Assembly (NCBI GenBank): GCA_910583895.1
Contig: CAJTYJ010000029.1
Span: forward strand, 1 to 45,186
Reading direction: 5' to 3'
DNA from: an uncultured Lachnospiraceae bacterium
GTDB lineage: Bacteria; Bacillota; Clostridia; Lachnospirales; Lachnospiraceae
DNA length: 45,186 nucleotides
Below are positions 18,003 to 26,816 of the stretch, piece by piece (the stretch's first letter is position 1; the number at the start of each line of letters is the position of its first letter). The notes under the pieces were generated by a model. That model worked only from the letters and a program-made list of their open reading frames with translations, did not search any database and was not told the origin of the DNA. The position numbers and the translations under genes are program-made.

Positions 18003-18023
18003 GACTTTCTCCTCTCGTCTGGT

Positions 18024-18680
18024 TTACATAAGAGAAGGATCCAGCAGTTCATCCATGGTGATCGGCACCGGACCGCCAATCAGATGGGTAAAGATGGCCA
18101 CCTGTGCTGCATGCTCTAAGAACTTGGAACGGGCGAAGGCCTCGCTGATGCTGCTGGCCAGGACAACGGCACCGTGATTGGCCAGAAGGGCTGCGTTGCG
18201 GTCTTTGCCGAGTGCTTTTACAATGTTGGTTCCCACTGCCAGAGCACCTGCGGGCGCATATTCTGCACAGAGGGTTTCGCCCCCTAAGAACAGTCCCTGT
18301 TCTGCCAGAAGGAAGGGGATGTCTTTTCTTGCAGATGCGAACATGGAGCTCCAGATATGATGGCTGTGAAGGATGACCTTCGTCTCGGGGCGTGCCTTGT
18401 AGATTTCCAGGTGCATGGGCATCTCAATGGTAGGCTCATAATCTCCGTCCACGATATTGCCGTCGATATCGACCACTGCGATATTCTCCGGCTTTAATTC
18501 TGCCCAGGTATATACATGAAATCCGGGCTTCATATTTGGGTAAGCATAGATGTAGCCGGTGTCCAGATCGCGGATGGACATATCGCCGGAGTCAAATGCC
18601 GGGGAGCACTGGTCTGCATAAAATTCCTTTGCGGAGTTGGCCATTAATTCTTTGTATTCAAATTTGATTCTGCTTTTCAT
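18024..18680 (-). CDS. Class II aldolase (fuculose/rhamnulose-phosphate aldolase type)
   Basis: 218 residues, the size of FucA. Zn ligands are in place: His105 and His107 in HSHH and His169 in LANHG. The catalytic Glu86 in TIEMPMH is 19 residues before the first His, exactly as in FucA. The phosphate-binding-type motif is GDMSIRD. It should reversibly cleave a ketose 1-phosphate to dihydroxyacetone phosphate and an aldehyde. AraD-type epimerases share the fold, so 4-epimerase activity is an alternative. Start after CAGGAGAAA, second gene of the operon. Confidence 0.88.
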   Translation of the reverse strand: MKSRIKFEYKELMANSAKEFYADQCSPAFDSGDMSIRDLDTGYIYAYPNMKPGFHVYTWAELKPENIAVVDIDGNIVDGDYEPTIEMPMHLEIYKARPETKVILHSHHIWSSMFASARKDIPFLLAEQGLFLGGETLCAEYAPAGALAVGTNIVKALGKDRNAALLANHGAVVLASSISEAFARSKFLEHAAQVAIFTHLIGGPVPITMDELLDPSLM

Positions 18681-18728
18681 TCTTTTCTCCTGTCTTTTGG
18701 TCGATGCTTCTGATAGAATAAATACTGC

Positions 18729-19400
18729 TTATTTGATCTCATTCATGTAGGCGATAACTTCCTGCAGGTTTTCCCGGAAACCGTCACCAGGGGCAAAGTT
18801 CTCGGTAAACAGAGCAGACCCCATGGTAAAAGCCCAGGGATTGATCTCGTTGATGAAGGAAATTCTTGCCTCGCTGTTGATACTGCCGGCAATGACCACC
18901 GGTTTGTTCACACGGGCACAGTATTCCCGGGCCAGTGCTCCGCCCTGTTCGTGACGGAAAGCCAGAAGATCAATGCCGTCAACCCCCTGGTCCAGCATGT
19001 GGCTGGCATCTTCTATGATATCATCAAAAGAGCCTTCCAGTACGCTGGGACTGCCGGATACGTTTCCGCAGAAAGGCAGATATTTGATTTCGTGTTCTTT
19101 CAGGTAAGCATAGACGCTGTCATAGAACAGAGTGCCCATCAGATAATCAAAGCCCAGCTCCACAGCCAGCTTGGCGCCGTTCATGCAAGCCTCTTCTGTG
19201 TAAGTGACCACTTCCAGGAAGGTCGTCTTGCCAGCTTCTTTCATATGCTGAATCAGTTCCACCATCTTCGCTTTTTCCAGCCCCACATCTTTAAAGCCCC
19301 AGTAATCAACGGGTAAGTCTTTGCAGGTATCAAACACTTCTATTGCATTTTTGACTGTCTGATCGTTGTGAGTAAGCATAATAATAATTTTTGAATTCAC
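18729..19400 (-). CDS. TIM-barrel protein of unknown specificity
   Basis: About 223 residues that look like a small phosphate-binding TIM barrel. The first strand is SKIIIMLTHNDQTV, an inner strand is YWGFKDVGLEKAK, a C-terminal strand is KPVVIAGSINSEARI, and TMGSALFTENF resembles a phosphate-binding loop. I chose GTG at 19400 because it follows AAAAGG, matches the start of the barrel and lies downstream of the operon promoter. The open frame to 19481 would begin upstream of the predicted transcription start. It is the first gene of the sugar operon. The reaction is not identifiable from sequence. Confidence 0.75.
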   Translation of the reverse strand: MNSKIIIMLTHNDQTVKNAIEVFDTCKDLPVDYWGFKDVGLEKAKMVELIQHMKEAGKTTFLEVVTYTEEACMNGAKLAVELGFDYLMGTLFYDSVYAYLKEHEIKYLPFCGNVSGSPSVLEGSFDDIIEDASHMLDQGVDGIDLLAFRHEQGGALAREYCARVNKPVVIAGSINSEARISFINEINPWAFTMGSALFTENFAPGDGFRENLQEVIAYMNEIK

Positions 19401-19490
19401 TTTTTGCCTTTTGCCATCCTTTCTACTTTTTTGTGATAATATTTGCTCAGTTTGTTCCAAAATCCGCAAGATTTCTTCCATATTTTCTTC

Positions 19491-19519
19491 AGTATAGGGG
19501 CGAATTTGCGCATTGTCAA
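19491..19519 (-). promoter_or_regulatory. Promoter of the minus-strand sugar operon
   Basis: On the minus strand TTGACA (19519-19514), 17 bases, then TATACT (19496-19491), nearly ideal. Upstream lies AT-rich sequence with two TTGATATAT-type repeats (about 19527-19550). It predicts transcription from near 19484 through the TIM-barrel, aldolase, cupin, kinase, transporter and epimerase genes. Confidence 0.75.
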
Positions 19520-19610
19520 TACTTTTTTGATATATTTTGATATATATTTGCCATAAAATGGGAGGAAAGAGAGGGAAATCTGCACAAAAAATATAAAATC
19601 AAGTTTGATA

Positions 19611-19640
19611 TTGACAGCACTATGACAGATATGGTATATT
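19611..19640 (+). promoter_or_regulatory. Promoter of the sugar-binding protein gene
   Basis: TTGACA (19611-19616), 18 bases, TATATT (19635-19640) with a TGG just before the -10. It diverges from the sugar operon promoter, the two -35 boxes being about 90 bases apart. Confidence 0.7.
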
Positions 19641-19645
19641 TTGAG

Positions 19646-19663
19646 CAGATACTGTGGTATCTG
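19646..19663. promoter_or_regulatory. Candidate operator (CAGATAC-N4-GTATCTG)
   Basis: A perfect seven-pair inverted repeat directly after the -10 box of the binding-protein promoter, covering the expected start point, a repressor position. A related GATAC...GTATC palindrome lies in front of the DeoR gene (21025-21045). Confidence 0.45.
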
Positions 19664-19769
19664 AAACCAATAATCCGCATATATTCCATATTTACGCAAA
19701 AATGGTATAATATTTTCAAAAAAATGATCAATATTGATCAAAACAAAAAATATAGGAGGATATTGGTTC

Positions 19770-20894
19770 ATGAAAAGAAGAATGTTGGCAATGTTACTGA
19801 CTGGCGCCATGTGCGCGTCTATGCTGGCTGGCTGTGGTTCTTCCAAGACGCAGGATGCTTCTTCCGGGAACGGGACAGACGCACCGGCAGCGGAAGAGGA
19901 AGCACCGGCTTTGGAATCCGACACGGCATCCGATGACAGCCAGGAGGCTGCCGGTGGACTGACTTATGGATTTGTCTCTAAGACTACGGCGGATCCCATG
20001 TTTGTGGGAACTTACGAGGGCTTTGAAGAGGGCTGCAAGGAGCTTGGCATTGAATGTGTCTATCGGGGAACGGACGATGCTTCCGCCGAAAAAGAGATCG
20101 AGATTATCAATCAGTTTATCTCCCAGGGAGTGGACGGCATTGCGGTGATTGCAGCCGATGAAGACGCGCTTCAGCCGGTGCTGCAGCAGGCGATGAATGC
20201 CGGCATCCATGTTGTGACCGTTGACTCGGCAGCCAATGCAGACAGCCGGGAGCTCCATGTGGATTTTGCAGATCCGGTTGAGATGGGAAGAGGAATGCTC
20301 CGCTCCGCATCCAAGGCCTGCGGCGGTGAGGGCCAGATTACCATCTTAAACGGGGATCCCAGGGTATCGCTCTTTGCGGACTTTGAAGACGGTATTTTTG
20401 CAGAGTATGAGGAGAATCCGGATCTGTATGAAAACATAGAACTTGTAAAAGAAGTGGCTTATGGTTATGATCTGCCGGATCAGTCTACCACCGAAGCACA
20501 GGCGCTGATCAAAAACTATCCGGATACGGATGTCATTATCTGTCCGACGACCGTGGCGATTCTGGCAGCGGCGAAGATCATACAGGATAATAATCTGGAC
20601 ATCAAGGTGACCGGAATTGGTCTTCCCTCGGAGATGGTGACTTACTACGAGAATGGGATCTGCGAAGAGATGTGGCTGTGGGATATCTATGAGTACGGTT
20701 ATCTGACGGCATATGCACTGACGGCTCTGGCAAATGACGAAATCACCGGAGCAGCAGGGGAGAAGATCACCGCAGGGAAACTGGGAGATTATACGATTGA
20801 GACACGTGATGTGGATGGCGGCACCATGATTATGATGGGAGACGGACTAATCTTTGACAGCAGCAATATCACGGAGTGGTCAGAAAAACTGTAA
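19770..20894 (+). CDS. Sugar-binding lipoprotein of ABC transporter (RhaS/LsrB-like)
   Basis: 374 residues. A lipoprotein signal peptide begins MKRRMLAMLLTGAM and ends at lipobox LAGC, followed by an Ala/Glu/Asp-rich linker and a periplasmic-binding type I domain. The C-terminal half (MWLWDIYEYGYLTAYAL, spacing to GLIFDSSNI) resembles rhamnose- and AI-2-binding proteins RhaS and LsrB. The ATG at 19770 follows AGGAGG; the in-frame ATG at 19734 has no ribosome site. It delivers substrate to the permeases encoded divergently. Being separately transcribed would allow higher expression than the membrane components. Confidence 0.92.
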   Translation: MKRRMLAMLLTGAMCASMLAGCGSSKTQDASSGNGTDAPAAEEEAPALESDTASDDSQEAAGGLTYGFVSKTTADPMFVGTYEGFEEGCKELGIECVYRGTDDASAEKEIEIINQFISQGVDGIAVIAADEDALQPVLQQAMNAGIHVVTVDSAANADSRELHVDFADPVEMGRGMLRSASKACGGEGQITILNGDPRVSLFADFEDGIFAEYEENPDLYENIELVKEVAYGYDLPDQSTTEAQALIKNYPDTDVIICPTTVAILAAAKIIQDNNLDIKVTGIGLPSEMVTYYENGICEEMWLWDIYEYGYLTAYALTALANDEITGAAGEKITAGKLGDYTIETRDVDGGTMIMMGDGLIFDSSNITEWSEKL

Positions 20895-20936
20895 TTAGAG
20901 TCAGACAACTTGCGGTTTTATAATTTGATGAAATCT

Positions 20937-20974
20937 AAAACAAGAGTTTCCGGAAAAAGGGGACTCTTGTTTTG
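20937..20974 (+). terminator. Terminator after the binding-protein gene
   Basis: Perfect 11-pair stem AAAACAAGAGT (20937-20947) with ACTCTTGTTTT (20963-20973); flanking A and T runs make it potentially active in both directions. Confidence 0.8.
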
Positions 20975-20986
20975 TATGGAAAGAAG

Positions 20987-21066
20987 CCCGTAAAATTATA
21001 TTTTTTTGCATAAATCCGTTAAATATGATACCCTACATGTATCATGTATTTAGGAACTTTTACGGG
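20987..21066. promoter_or_regulatory. DeoR gene control region with nested palindromes
   Basis: CCCGTAAAA (20987-20995) and TTTTACGGG (21058-21066) form an outer inverted repeat. Inside lies ATGATAC-N7-GTATCAT (21025-21045), overlapping a TATGAT -10-like box (21024-21029). This suggests autoregulation by the DeoR protein. No good -35 box was found. Confidence 0.4.
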
Positions 21067-21148
21067 AAAGCGGGTGATTTATTTGAAAGTCTGACAGACA
21101 GAAAAGAAAGAGATATTTTTTATCAACAAAGATTACTGGAGTAAAATT

Positions 21149-21913
21149 ATGCAAAAAAGAAAACGCATGCAGATTATCCGTGAGGAATTGGATAAAAACG
21201 GGATTATATCCATTGATGATCTGGCAAAACAGCTGGAAATCTCCGCCTCCACCATCCGCCGGGACATTGCGGAGCTGGAGGAGAACCATGTGGTGCGCCG
21301 GATCCGGGGCGGGGCGATTCCTGTTGCAAATAAAACGTCTCATGAACTGCCCTTTTCCACCCGCACTGATATTTTTAAAGAAGAAAAAGCCCGCATTGCA
21401 GAGGCTGCAAAGCAATTCGTTCATGAAAATGATACATTGATTCTGGGAGCCGGGACGACAACACTGGCTTTTGCAAAAACCCTGTCGGATCTCAAGCCCC
21501 TTTATGTGGCGACTTCGGATCTGATGAGCGCGCTGGAATTATCCACCTTTTCCAATATAGAACTGACGGTGCTGGGCGGTGCACTGCGGCACTATCATCA
21601 CAGCATCACGGGATACTTTGCAGAACAGATGCTGAGCCAGATTCATGCGGATACTGCATTTATGGGGGTGGACGCGATTGATTTTAATCTGGGGCTGATG
21701 AACTTTTCCACGGAAGATGTGGCGGTCAACAAGCTGATCATCAAGGCGGCCACACAGACGGTAATCCTCTGCGATCATTCCAAATTTGATTCCATTGCCT
21801 TTGCCAATATCTGCGGGCTTGAGAGGATTGACGTTTTGATCACCGGCCGGGAAGCGAATCCTGTGTATCTTGACAGGCTGCAGGAGCTGGGGGTAAAAAC
21901 GCTTGTGGTGTAG
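21149..21913 (+). CDS. DeoR/GlpR-family sugar-responsive repressor
   Basis: 254 residues, standard DeoR length. The N-terminal HTH (SIDDLAKQLEISASTIRRDI, residues about 18-38) is followed by the DeoR wing motif RIRGGAI and a sugar-phosphate sensor domain with LGAGTTTLAFAKTL and FMGVDAIDFNLGL. Family members bind phosphorylated sugars, which would fit a product of the FGGY kinase. It is the natural regulator of the adjacent sugar cassette. It ends six bases from the convergent GNAT-like gene. Confidence 0.9.
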   Translation: MQKRKRMQIIREELDKNGIISIDDLAKQLEISASTIRRDIAELEENHVVRRIRGGAIPVANKTSHELPFSTRTDIFKEEKARIAEAAKQFVHENDTLILGAGTTTLAFAKTLSDLKPLYVATSDLMSALELSTFSNIELTVLGGALRHYHHSITGYFAEQMLSQIHADTAFMGVDAIDFNLGLMNFSTEDVAVNKLIIKAATQTVILCDHSKFDSIAFANICGLERIDVLITGREANPVYLDRLQELGVKTLVV

Positions 21914-21919
21914 CTTTTG

Positions 21920-22993
21920 TCAGGAGAGCGTTTTGCCAAGCAGCACATATGCAAATTCATAATCGACAAGCTCCCGGAAATAATCTTTGTTGATATTTCC
22001 CTGACGGATCAGTGCGCCGACAGAAGGGGAGCCTGTTTTTTTGAGTTCTTCCTTGATTGCTTCTGCCAGAGCCTTGCCAAGGCCTCTGTGTACAGGGTTT
22101 ACGCCCATATAGAGCATGACATAGGATCTGGGGCGGATGCGGGTCAACAGGATCTTCAGGTAATCCCGGATGGTAAGGTTTCCATAGACCTGGTGTCCAT
22201 AGTCCGGGATGCTGATGAAAAAGCCCACAGGCTGTTCCTGATAATAAGCCATTTTAATCATCGGATAGTGAACCAGCCACTTCAGATAACCATAGAGGGA
22301 AGTAAATTCCTCCTTTGTGATGGGCCGGTAGGCGGGAAACTCTTTGTAAAGTTCAATCAGAAGCCCGTAGACTTCATGGAGGGTGCGGGTAAAGTCGGCC
22401 CGGGAGGGGCTTTTGATCACATAACCTTCTGCCCGTTTTTGGGCAAGCCTTTCAGAGAAATGCGTGTTTTCATGGGAACACGGCACGGGAGTATAGTGAT
22501 TGGAACTATAGCGTTCGAGAACCTCATAACCGGCGGACATCCAGAGACGGGGATAATATTCTTTGTTGTAAGGCTCCCCGGTATAGGAACAGTCAAAGTG
22601 GTTGATTTTAAAACGGTAGCGGATCCAGAAGGAGGCGTCAATGGGTCCCAGGATCCGGCTGCAGTGAAAGTCTCCGGCAAGCTGTTCGGCTTTTTCCAGA
22701 AGCAGACGGACAGCTTCTTCGTCGTCTTCACTTTCGAAAAATCCAAGGCAGGCGTCAGGGTCCTTGGGATAGATCGTAAGGGCAGCGCGGCTGATGGCAG
22801 TTCCCTGCTCGCCAAGCACCAGCAGGGGGATAAAGGTAAAAGAGGGACTCAGGATGTGCGTCCCTGTCAGAAGCTGCCGTTCTTCTTCCGGCTGCTGTAC
22901 AGAATCTTGGCGGGAGTAAAGGCGGCCGGGCAGTGCGAGAAATTCCCGGATATATGGTTCTTCCCGGGAAAAAGCGACAACGATGCGGCTCAT
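21920..22993 (-). CDS. GNAT-like acyltransferase, last gene of the UbiA operon
   Basis: 357 residues. The middle part GPIDASFWIRYRFKINHF and NKEYYPRLWMSAGYEVL matches a family of long GNAT-related proteins that I recognise but cannot name more precisely. The C-terminal half has a GNAT-like core with MLYMGVNPVHRGLGKALAEA, where HRGLGKAL would be the acetyl/acyl-CoA pyrophosphate loop. It starts with an ATGA overlap with the ligase stop. An acyl-CoA or acyl-carrier donor made by the ligase is a reasonable inference; the acceptor is unknown. Confidence 0.75.
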   Translation of the reverse strand: MSRIVVAFSREEPYIREFLALPGRLYSRQDSVQQPEEERQLLTGTHILSPSFTFIPLLVLGEQGTAISRAALTIYPKDPDACLGFFESEDDEEAVRLLLEKAEQLAGDFHCSRILGPIDASFWIRYRFKINHFDCSYTGEPYNKEYYPRLWMSAGYEVLERYSSNHYTPVPCSHENTHFSERLAQKRAEGYVIKSPSRADFTRTLHEVYGLLIELYKEFPAYRPITKEEFTSLYGYLKWLVHYPMIKMAYYQEQPVGFFISIPDYGHQVYGNLTIRDYLKILLTRIRPRSYVMLYMGVNPVHRGLGKALAEAIKEELKKTGSPSVGALIRQGNINKDYFRELVDYEFAYVLLGKTLS

Positions 22994-24420
22994 TTGATTC
23001 GTCCTCCTAAAGTATCCGGTTTTACATAGAGTTTGCGGATCTGTTTAAAAGCGGGGAGCTTTTGGTTGATCTGCTCCACCAGTTTTTGAACTTCGTTTTC
23101 TGGCAAGTCGGTGACTACGGAGGCAGCCGGATGATGGGCTTCTTCGAAGACTTTCGCGGTTCGGATTCGGGGCTCCAAAAGCAGCAACGCCTCAATCTCT
23201 TCCACATAGATATTTTTACCATTGGCTGTGAGGATCATGCGCTTTTTTCTACCTTTCAGGTACAGATGACGGCGGTCATCTATCCATCCCAGATCGCCCG
23301 TGTGATAGGCACCCTCCGCGTCAAAATCGGAATAGTGGTCATTGCGGTGCAGATAACCTTTGGAGACGCTTTTTCCTTTTACGATGATCTCGCCGACGCC
23401 GTCCGCATCCGGCTGATCAATCCACACGTCCAGATTTTCGAAGATCACACCGTTTGATAAAAGATCCGGATCTTCGGGTATTGCAAGCGCGATGACAGAG
23501 GACGTCTCTGTGGTTCCGTAGGCTTCCAGCAAAGGAACGCCTTCCTGAATAAAATATGCTTTGATTTTCGGATCTGTAAAGCTGCCGCCGCAGTAGAGAA
23601 AGCGCATTGTCCGAAGCACATCCAAGAGTTCTTCTGTCCGGACTTCGTACAGCCGGTATAAAAGGAGCGGGACCATACAGACCACCGTGGGCCGCACGTC
23701 TAAGAGTTCCTGGACCATGCGGGTCAGATCCGGGCAGAGGTAGAGCTGCATACCGGAGATGACTGTGTAAAGCACATTGGCCACGCAGGTGTAAACGTGA
23801 TGAAGGGGCAGAAAGACGCAGGAGCGGTCCGTCTCCATCATGGGGGTGCGCCGGTATAAAGTCTTCCAGTTGGCAAAGAGATTTTCCTGGGTCAGAGGAA
23901 TGGCTTTGGGAAGGTTTGTGGTGCCGGAGGTGAACAGCGTCAGGACGGTTTTTCGCGGATCACGCGTTCCGGTCAGCTCTGCCTGGACTTGGCTGCCTTC
24001 CTGGATCAGTCCGGCGAAGGCATCTTCGATGCAGAACCAGGCAGTGTCCGGATATGGTTCTTTCAGAGAAGAGACCCGGTCTGCCCGGGAGCGGGAGTAA
24101 AAGACGGCAGCAGCCGGAAGGACGCAGAAGGTGTTCTTCAGGTCATAGGAAGTCCACTCTTTGTCCACCGGCACACAGACCCCCACATAGGCCATGACGG
24201 CAAAGGAAAGGACAATCCACTCGTAAGAGTTTTCGGCGAAAATTATCAGATTTTTTCCCTGAAAACCCCGTGCAAGAAGGGCCTTTGCCATATTTTGAAT
24301 GTCATCTGTCACTTCCAGGAAGGTGCGGGGACGGTAAATCCCGTTTTCCTTAATATGAATATAGGGGTGGTCGGGCCATTTCAGACGGTCTTCTTCCAGA
24401 TATTCACAGATCGTTTTCAT
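22990..24420 (-). CDS. AMP-forming acyl-CoA synthetase-like ligase
   Basis: 476 residues of the ANL superfamily. The ATP loop is TLFTSGTTNLPKAIPLTQ, followed by YGTTETSSV, the hinge/adenylate region YHTGDLGWIDDRRHLYLKG and GKNIYVEEIE. The C-terminal LGGRIK corresponds to the catalytic lysine region, although the C-terminal domain is short. It activates a carboxylic acid as acyl-adenylate for transfer to CoA or another thiol. No acyl-carrier gene is visible in the operon. It overlaps both neighbours by four bases, implying translational coupling. The substrate is unknown. Confidence 0.87.
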   Translation of the reverse strand: MKTICEYLEEDRLKWPDHPYIHIKENGIYRPRTFLEVTDDIQNMAKALLARGFQGKNLIIFAENSYEWIVLSFAVMAYVGVCVPVDKEWTSYDLKNTFCVLPAAAVFYSRSRADRVSSLKEPYPDTAWFCIEDAFAGLIQEGSQVQAELTGTRDPRKTVLTLFTSGTTNLPKAIPLTQENLFANWKTLYRRTPMMETDRSCVFLPLHHVYTCVANVLYTVISGMQLYLCPDLTRMVQELLDVRPTVVCMVPLLLYRLYEVRTEELLDVLRTMRFLYCGGSFTDPKIKAYFIQEGVPLLEAYGTTETSSVIALAIPEDPDLLSNGVIFENLDVWIDQPDADGVGEIIVKGKSVSKGYLHRNDHYSDFDAEGAYHTGDLGWIDDRRHLYLKGRKKRMILTANGKNIYVEEIEALLLLEPRIRTAKVFEEAHHPAASVVTDLPENEVQKLVEQINQKLPAFKQIRKLYVKPDTLGGRIK

Positions 24421-26801
24421 AGGGTACTCCTTTCTTCCAGAAGGGTGATGGTTCCTGTGTCTGCGTCCAGCCGCACCAGGTCACCTTCCTTCAGACATTC
24501 GGTGATGCCCGGGATTCCCACCACGGCGGGCGTCCCAAGTTCTCTGGCTACAATGGCGGTGTGGGACAAAAGAGAGCCTTTTTCTGCGATGATTCCATTG
24601 GCCCGGGCGATGAAAAAGACCCAGCCTGGATCCGTCATCCGGGTGACCAGGATCCGGCCTTTTGGATCAACCGGTATAGCAGGATCCTGTATCAAAAGTA
24701 CGCGTCCCTCTGTGATGCCCTGGGAACAGGGCGTTCCTGTGAACAATGCTTTTCGGCGGTCTGCCTCTGGACGCTGTACATGGCAGGGGTGTTTGTCAAA
24801 AACCTTTCCTGAAAAAACCAGCCGGGAACAGGCAGGAAGGGTACGAAAACCTTCGTACTGCTCTTTGCGAAGGGAGATCCGTTCCTGCAGATGAGAAAGG
24901 GGCTTTTTTACCTCTTGCTCCAGTTCTTCAAAGTAAAGCCAGAAAATATCCTCCCGGCGTGCGATTCGTCCCTCCTGACAGAGATTCTCTCCCATCCGGA
25001 GAACCAGTGTGCGCATCATTCCGTACAGGCGGCTTCGGTTCAGCCGGGACCGTTCCCGGTTGCGGATGCCAAGAGCGGCTCTTCTGGCAAAGAAAAGAGA
25101 CAAACCGGACAGCCTGGGAGGCGGGCATGTGTCCTTGGAGTCAGAGAGGCTTCTGGCAGCAGGCAGGGATGGGGCCTGTGCGTACTGCAGGATCTGCCGG
25201 ATCAGAAGGGGCGGATCGGTGCGAAAGGTGGGACTTTCCAGCTTTAGTTCCTCCATATACCGGTCTCCGAACTGTTGAATATAGCTCTGAAGCTGCCCGG
25301 TGAAACCATCGTTGTGTTCTTTTAGGTAACGTGCATAGTCTTCCCTGCTTTGAATTTTCTGAAGGTCACACAGACGGTTTTCCTTTTTAGCCATCCTGGA
25401 AAGGCGGATCAGTTCCTGCACCGGTTTCAGGCTGTCCAGGGGATAGATTCTTCGAATCGCCCGGTTGGCTGCCAGGGCATGGTTTGGAACCCCCTTTGCT
25501 TTCAGACAGGCTTTCAAAAGTCCGGTGAACAAAAAGGCATACATGTCATTGACCAGGGTCAGATCCCACCGGCAGACCGTCATCTCCTGAAGTGCGTAGT
25601 ATGTCTTCAAAAGCTTTTGATTGTCACGGGTGTTCGTGTCCGCCTGTGAAAATTTTTGCTGAATTTTGACAAAATAATCTTCCAGTGCTTCCATTCTCCG
25701 GGGACAGGTAAGAAGCAGGCAGAAAAAGGAACGGGCGGTTCGAAGCCGGGTGGCTGGTTTCATCTTCTCCGCATGAAAGGTACTTACAGCCGGATCTTTG
25801 ACTCCCATCATTTCCTGCCAGATGGGGATGATTTTTTTGTGAAAGGGCAGAAAAAGAAGTATGTCATACCAGTTGCTGATCCGGTAATAAACCCGGCCGT
25901 TGACCGTATCCACCATATGAGAGAGAACAGGCTGCAGCCGCTTTACGGTGTCTTTGTCCCCGGTCAGCCGCTGGAGCAGCCGCTGGAACACCTGGGTATA
26001 AGCCCGGCGGATGAAGCTTTGAGTCAGAGGAAGGGTAAGGCCGGGATAGCTTTCCACAATGTTGCTGTTATCCAGGATGATAAGGGGCGCATCCTTTTGC
26101 AAAGTTGTGATGGGGCGGACCTGAAGCAGAAAAAGTGTGTGGTCCTTCCAGGCATATTCCAGGTCGCATTCGGTCTGAAAGAGGGCTTTGACCTTCTGAG
26201 ACATCCGGATCAGCTTTTGGATCCGGGCTCTGGAAAGGAGCGGTGCATCTTTGGTCCGCTCCCAGTAATAGACCTGGTCAGACAGGTGGTAATAATAAGT
26301 AACCGTATCCGCCTGGTCTGAAACGATCCGCTCGCCGGTCCCCTGGCCGTGGACAATCACACTTTCATTTAAGATGCCCTGGGGATTGCTCGTGAAGAGG
26401 ATGCCGGAAGAATCGGCTTCTATCATTTCCTGCACGATCACCTGGATCCTGATGGAGGCAGGATCTATTCCATGAAGCGCTGCATATTCCAAAGCCTGCC
26501 CCTTTTCCATGACGGCACGGATGCAGCCTATGACGTCCTCTCTTTTCACCCGCAGAAACGTTTGGAACTGTCCGGCAAAAGAATGGAGGGCTCCGTCTTC
26601 TGCCGAAGCGCAGGAACGCACGGAAAAGAGATCATTTTGGGGAAAATACCGTTTCAGACCAGACCGAATTTCTTCTTCGCTGGTATCTTGGCCGACGCAG
26701 AAAAAGCGTGGCACCGGGTATCCCTGTTCTGCCAAAACAAACAGGTTGCGTGCCTTGGAGCCAAGGTTATATGTTTTATAGTTGTTCAGGGTAAGAAGCA
26801 T
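24417..26801 (-). CDS. PEP synthase/rifampin phosphotransferase-like dikinase
   Basis: 794 residues in three parts. An N-terminal PPDK-type ATP-grasp domain (about 1-240) has YNLGSKARNLFVLAEQGYPV, FSVRSCASAEDG, SFAGQFQTFL and SGILFTSNPQG. A largely helical middle (about 250-670) shows no motif I recognise. The C-terminal swivelling phosphohistidine domain has EKGSLLSHTAIVARELGTPA, with catalytic His about 747. There is no PEP-binding barrel, so the order is that of rifampin phosphotransferase rather than PEP synthase. Such enzymes transfer the beta phosphate of ATP via the His to a bound substrate, releasing AMP and phosphate. The substrate-binding middle is probably specific to this pathway. 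ATGA overlap with the ligase gene. Confidence 0.87.
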   Translation of the reverse strand: MLLTLNNYKTYNLGSKARNLFVLAEQGYPVPRFFCVGQDTSEEEIRSGLKRYFPQNDLFSVRSCASAEDGALHSFAGQFQTFLRVKREDVIGCIRAVMEKGQALEYAALHGIDPASIRIQVIVQEMIEADSSGILFTSNPQGILNESVIVHGQGTGERIVSDQADTVTYYYHLSDQVYYWERTKDAPLLSRARIQKLIRMSQKVKALFQTECDLEYAWKDHTLFLLQVRPITTLQKDAPLIILDNSNIVESYPGLTLPLTQSFIRRAYTQVFQRLLQRLTGDKDTVKRLQPVLSHMVDTVNGRVYYRISNWYDILLFLPFHKKIIPIWQEMMGVKDPAVSTFHAEKMKPATRLRTARSFFCLLLTCPRRMEALEDYFVKIQQKFSQADTNTRDNQKLLKTYYALQEMTVCRWDLTLVNDMYAFLFTGLLKACLKAKGVPNHALAANRAIRRIYPLDSLKPVQELIRLSRMAKKENRLCDLQKIQSREDYARYLKEHNDGFTGQLQSYIQQFGDRYMEELKLESPTFRTDPPLLIRQILQYAQAPSLPAARSLSDSKDTCPPPRLSGLSLFFARRAALGIRNRERSRLNRSRLYGMMRTLVLRMGENLCQEGRIARREDIFWLYFEELEQEVKKPLSHLQERISLRKEQYEGFRTLPACSRLVFSGKVFDKHPCHVQRPEADRRKALFTGTPCSQGITEGRVLLIQDPAIPVDPKGRILVTRMTDPGWVFFIARANGIIAEKGSLLSHTAIVARELGTPAVVGIPGITECLKEGDLVRLDADTGTITLLEERSTL

Positions 26802-26816
26802 CTGCGTATCCTCCGC

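Noticed and set aside
18729..19481. Longer TIM-barrel ORF starting at 19481
   Set aside because: The extra N-terminus is low-complexity, lacks a ribosome site and sits at or before the predicted transcription start; GTG at 19400 is better.
21026..21044. Match to the streptococcal CYS-box pattern TGATA-N9-TATCA
   Set aside because: It lies in front of a DeoR sugar regulator, with no sulfur genes around; a DeoR operator is more likely.
21917..23029. Long plus-strand ORF opposite the GNAT-like gene
   Set aside because: No known motifs, no ribosome site; the minus-strand frame is in an overlapping operon with clear family features.
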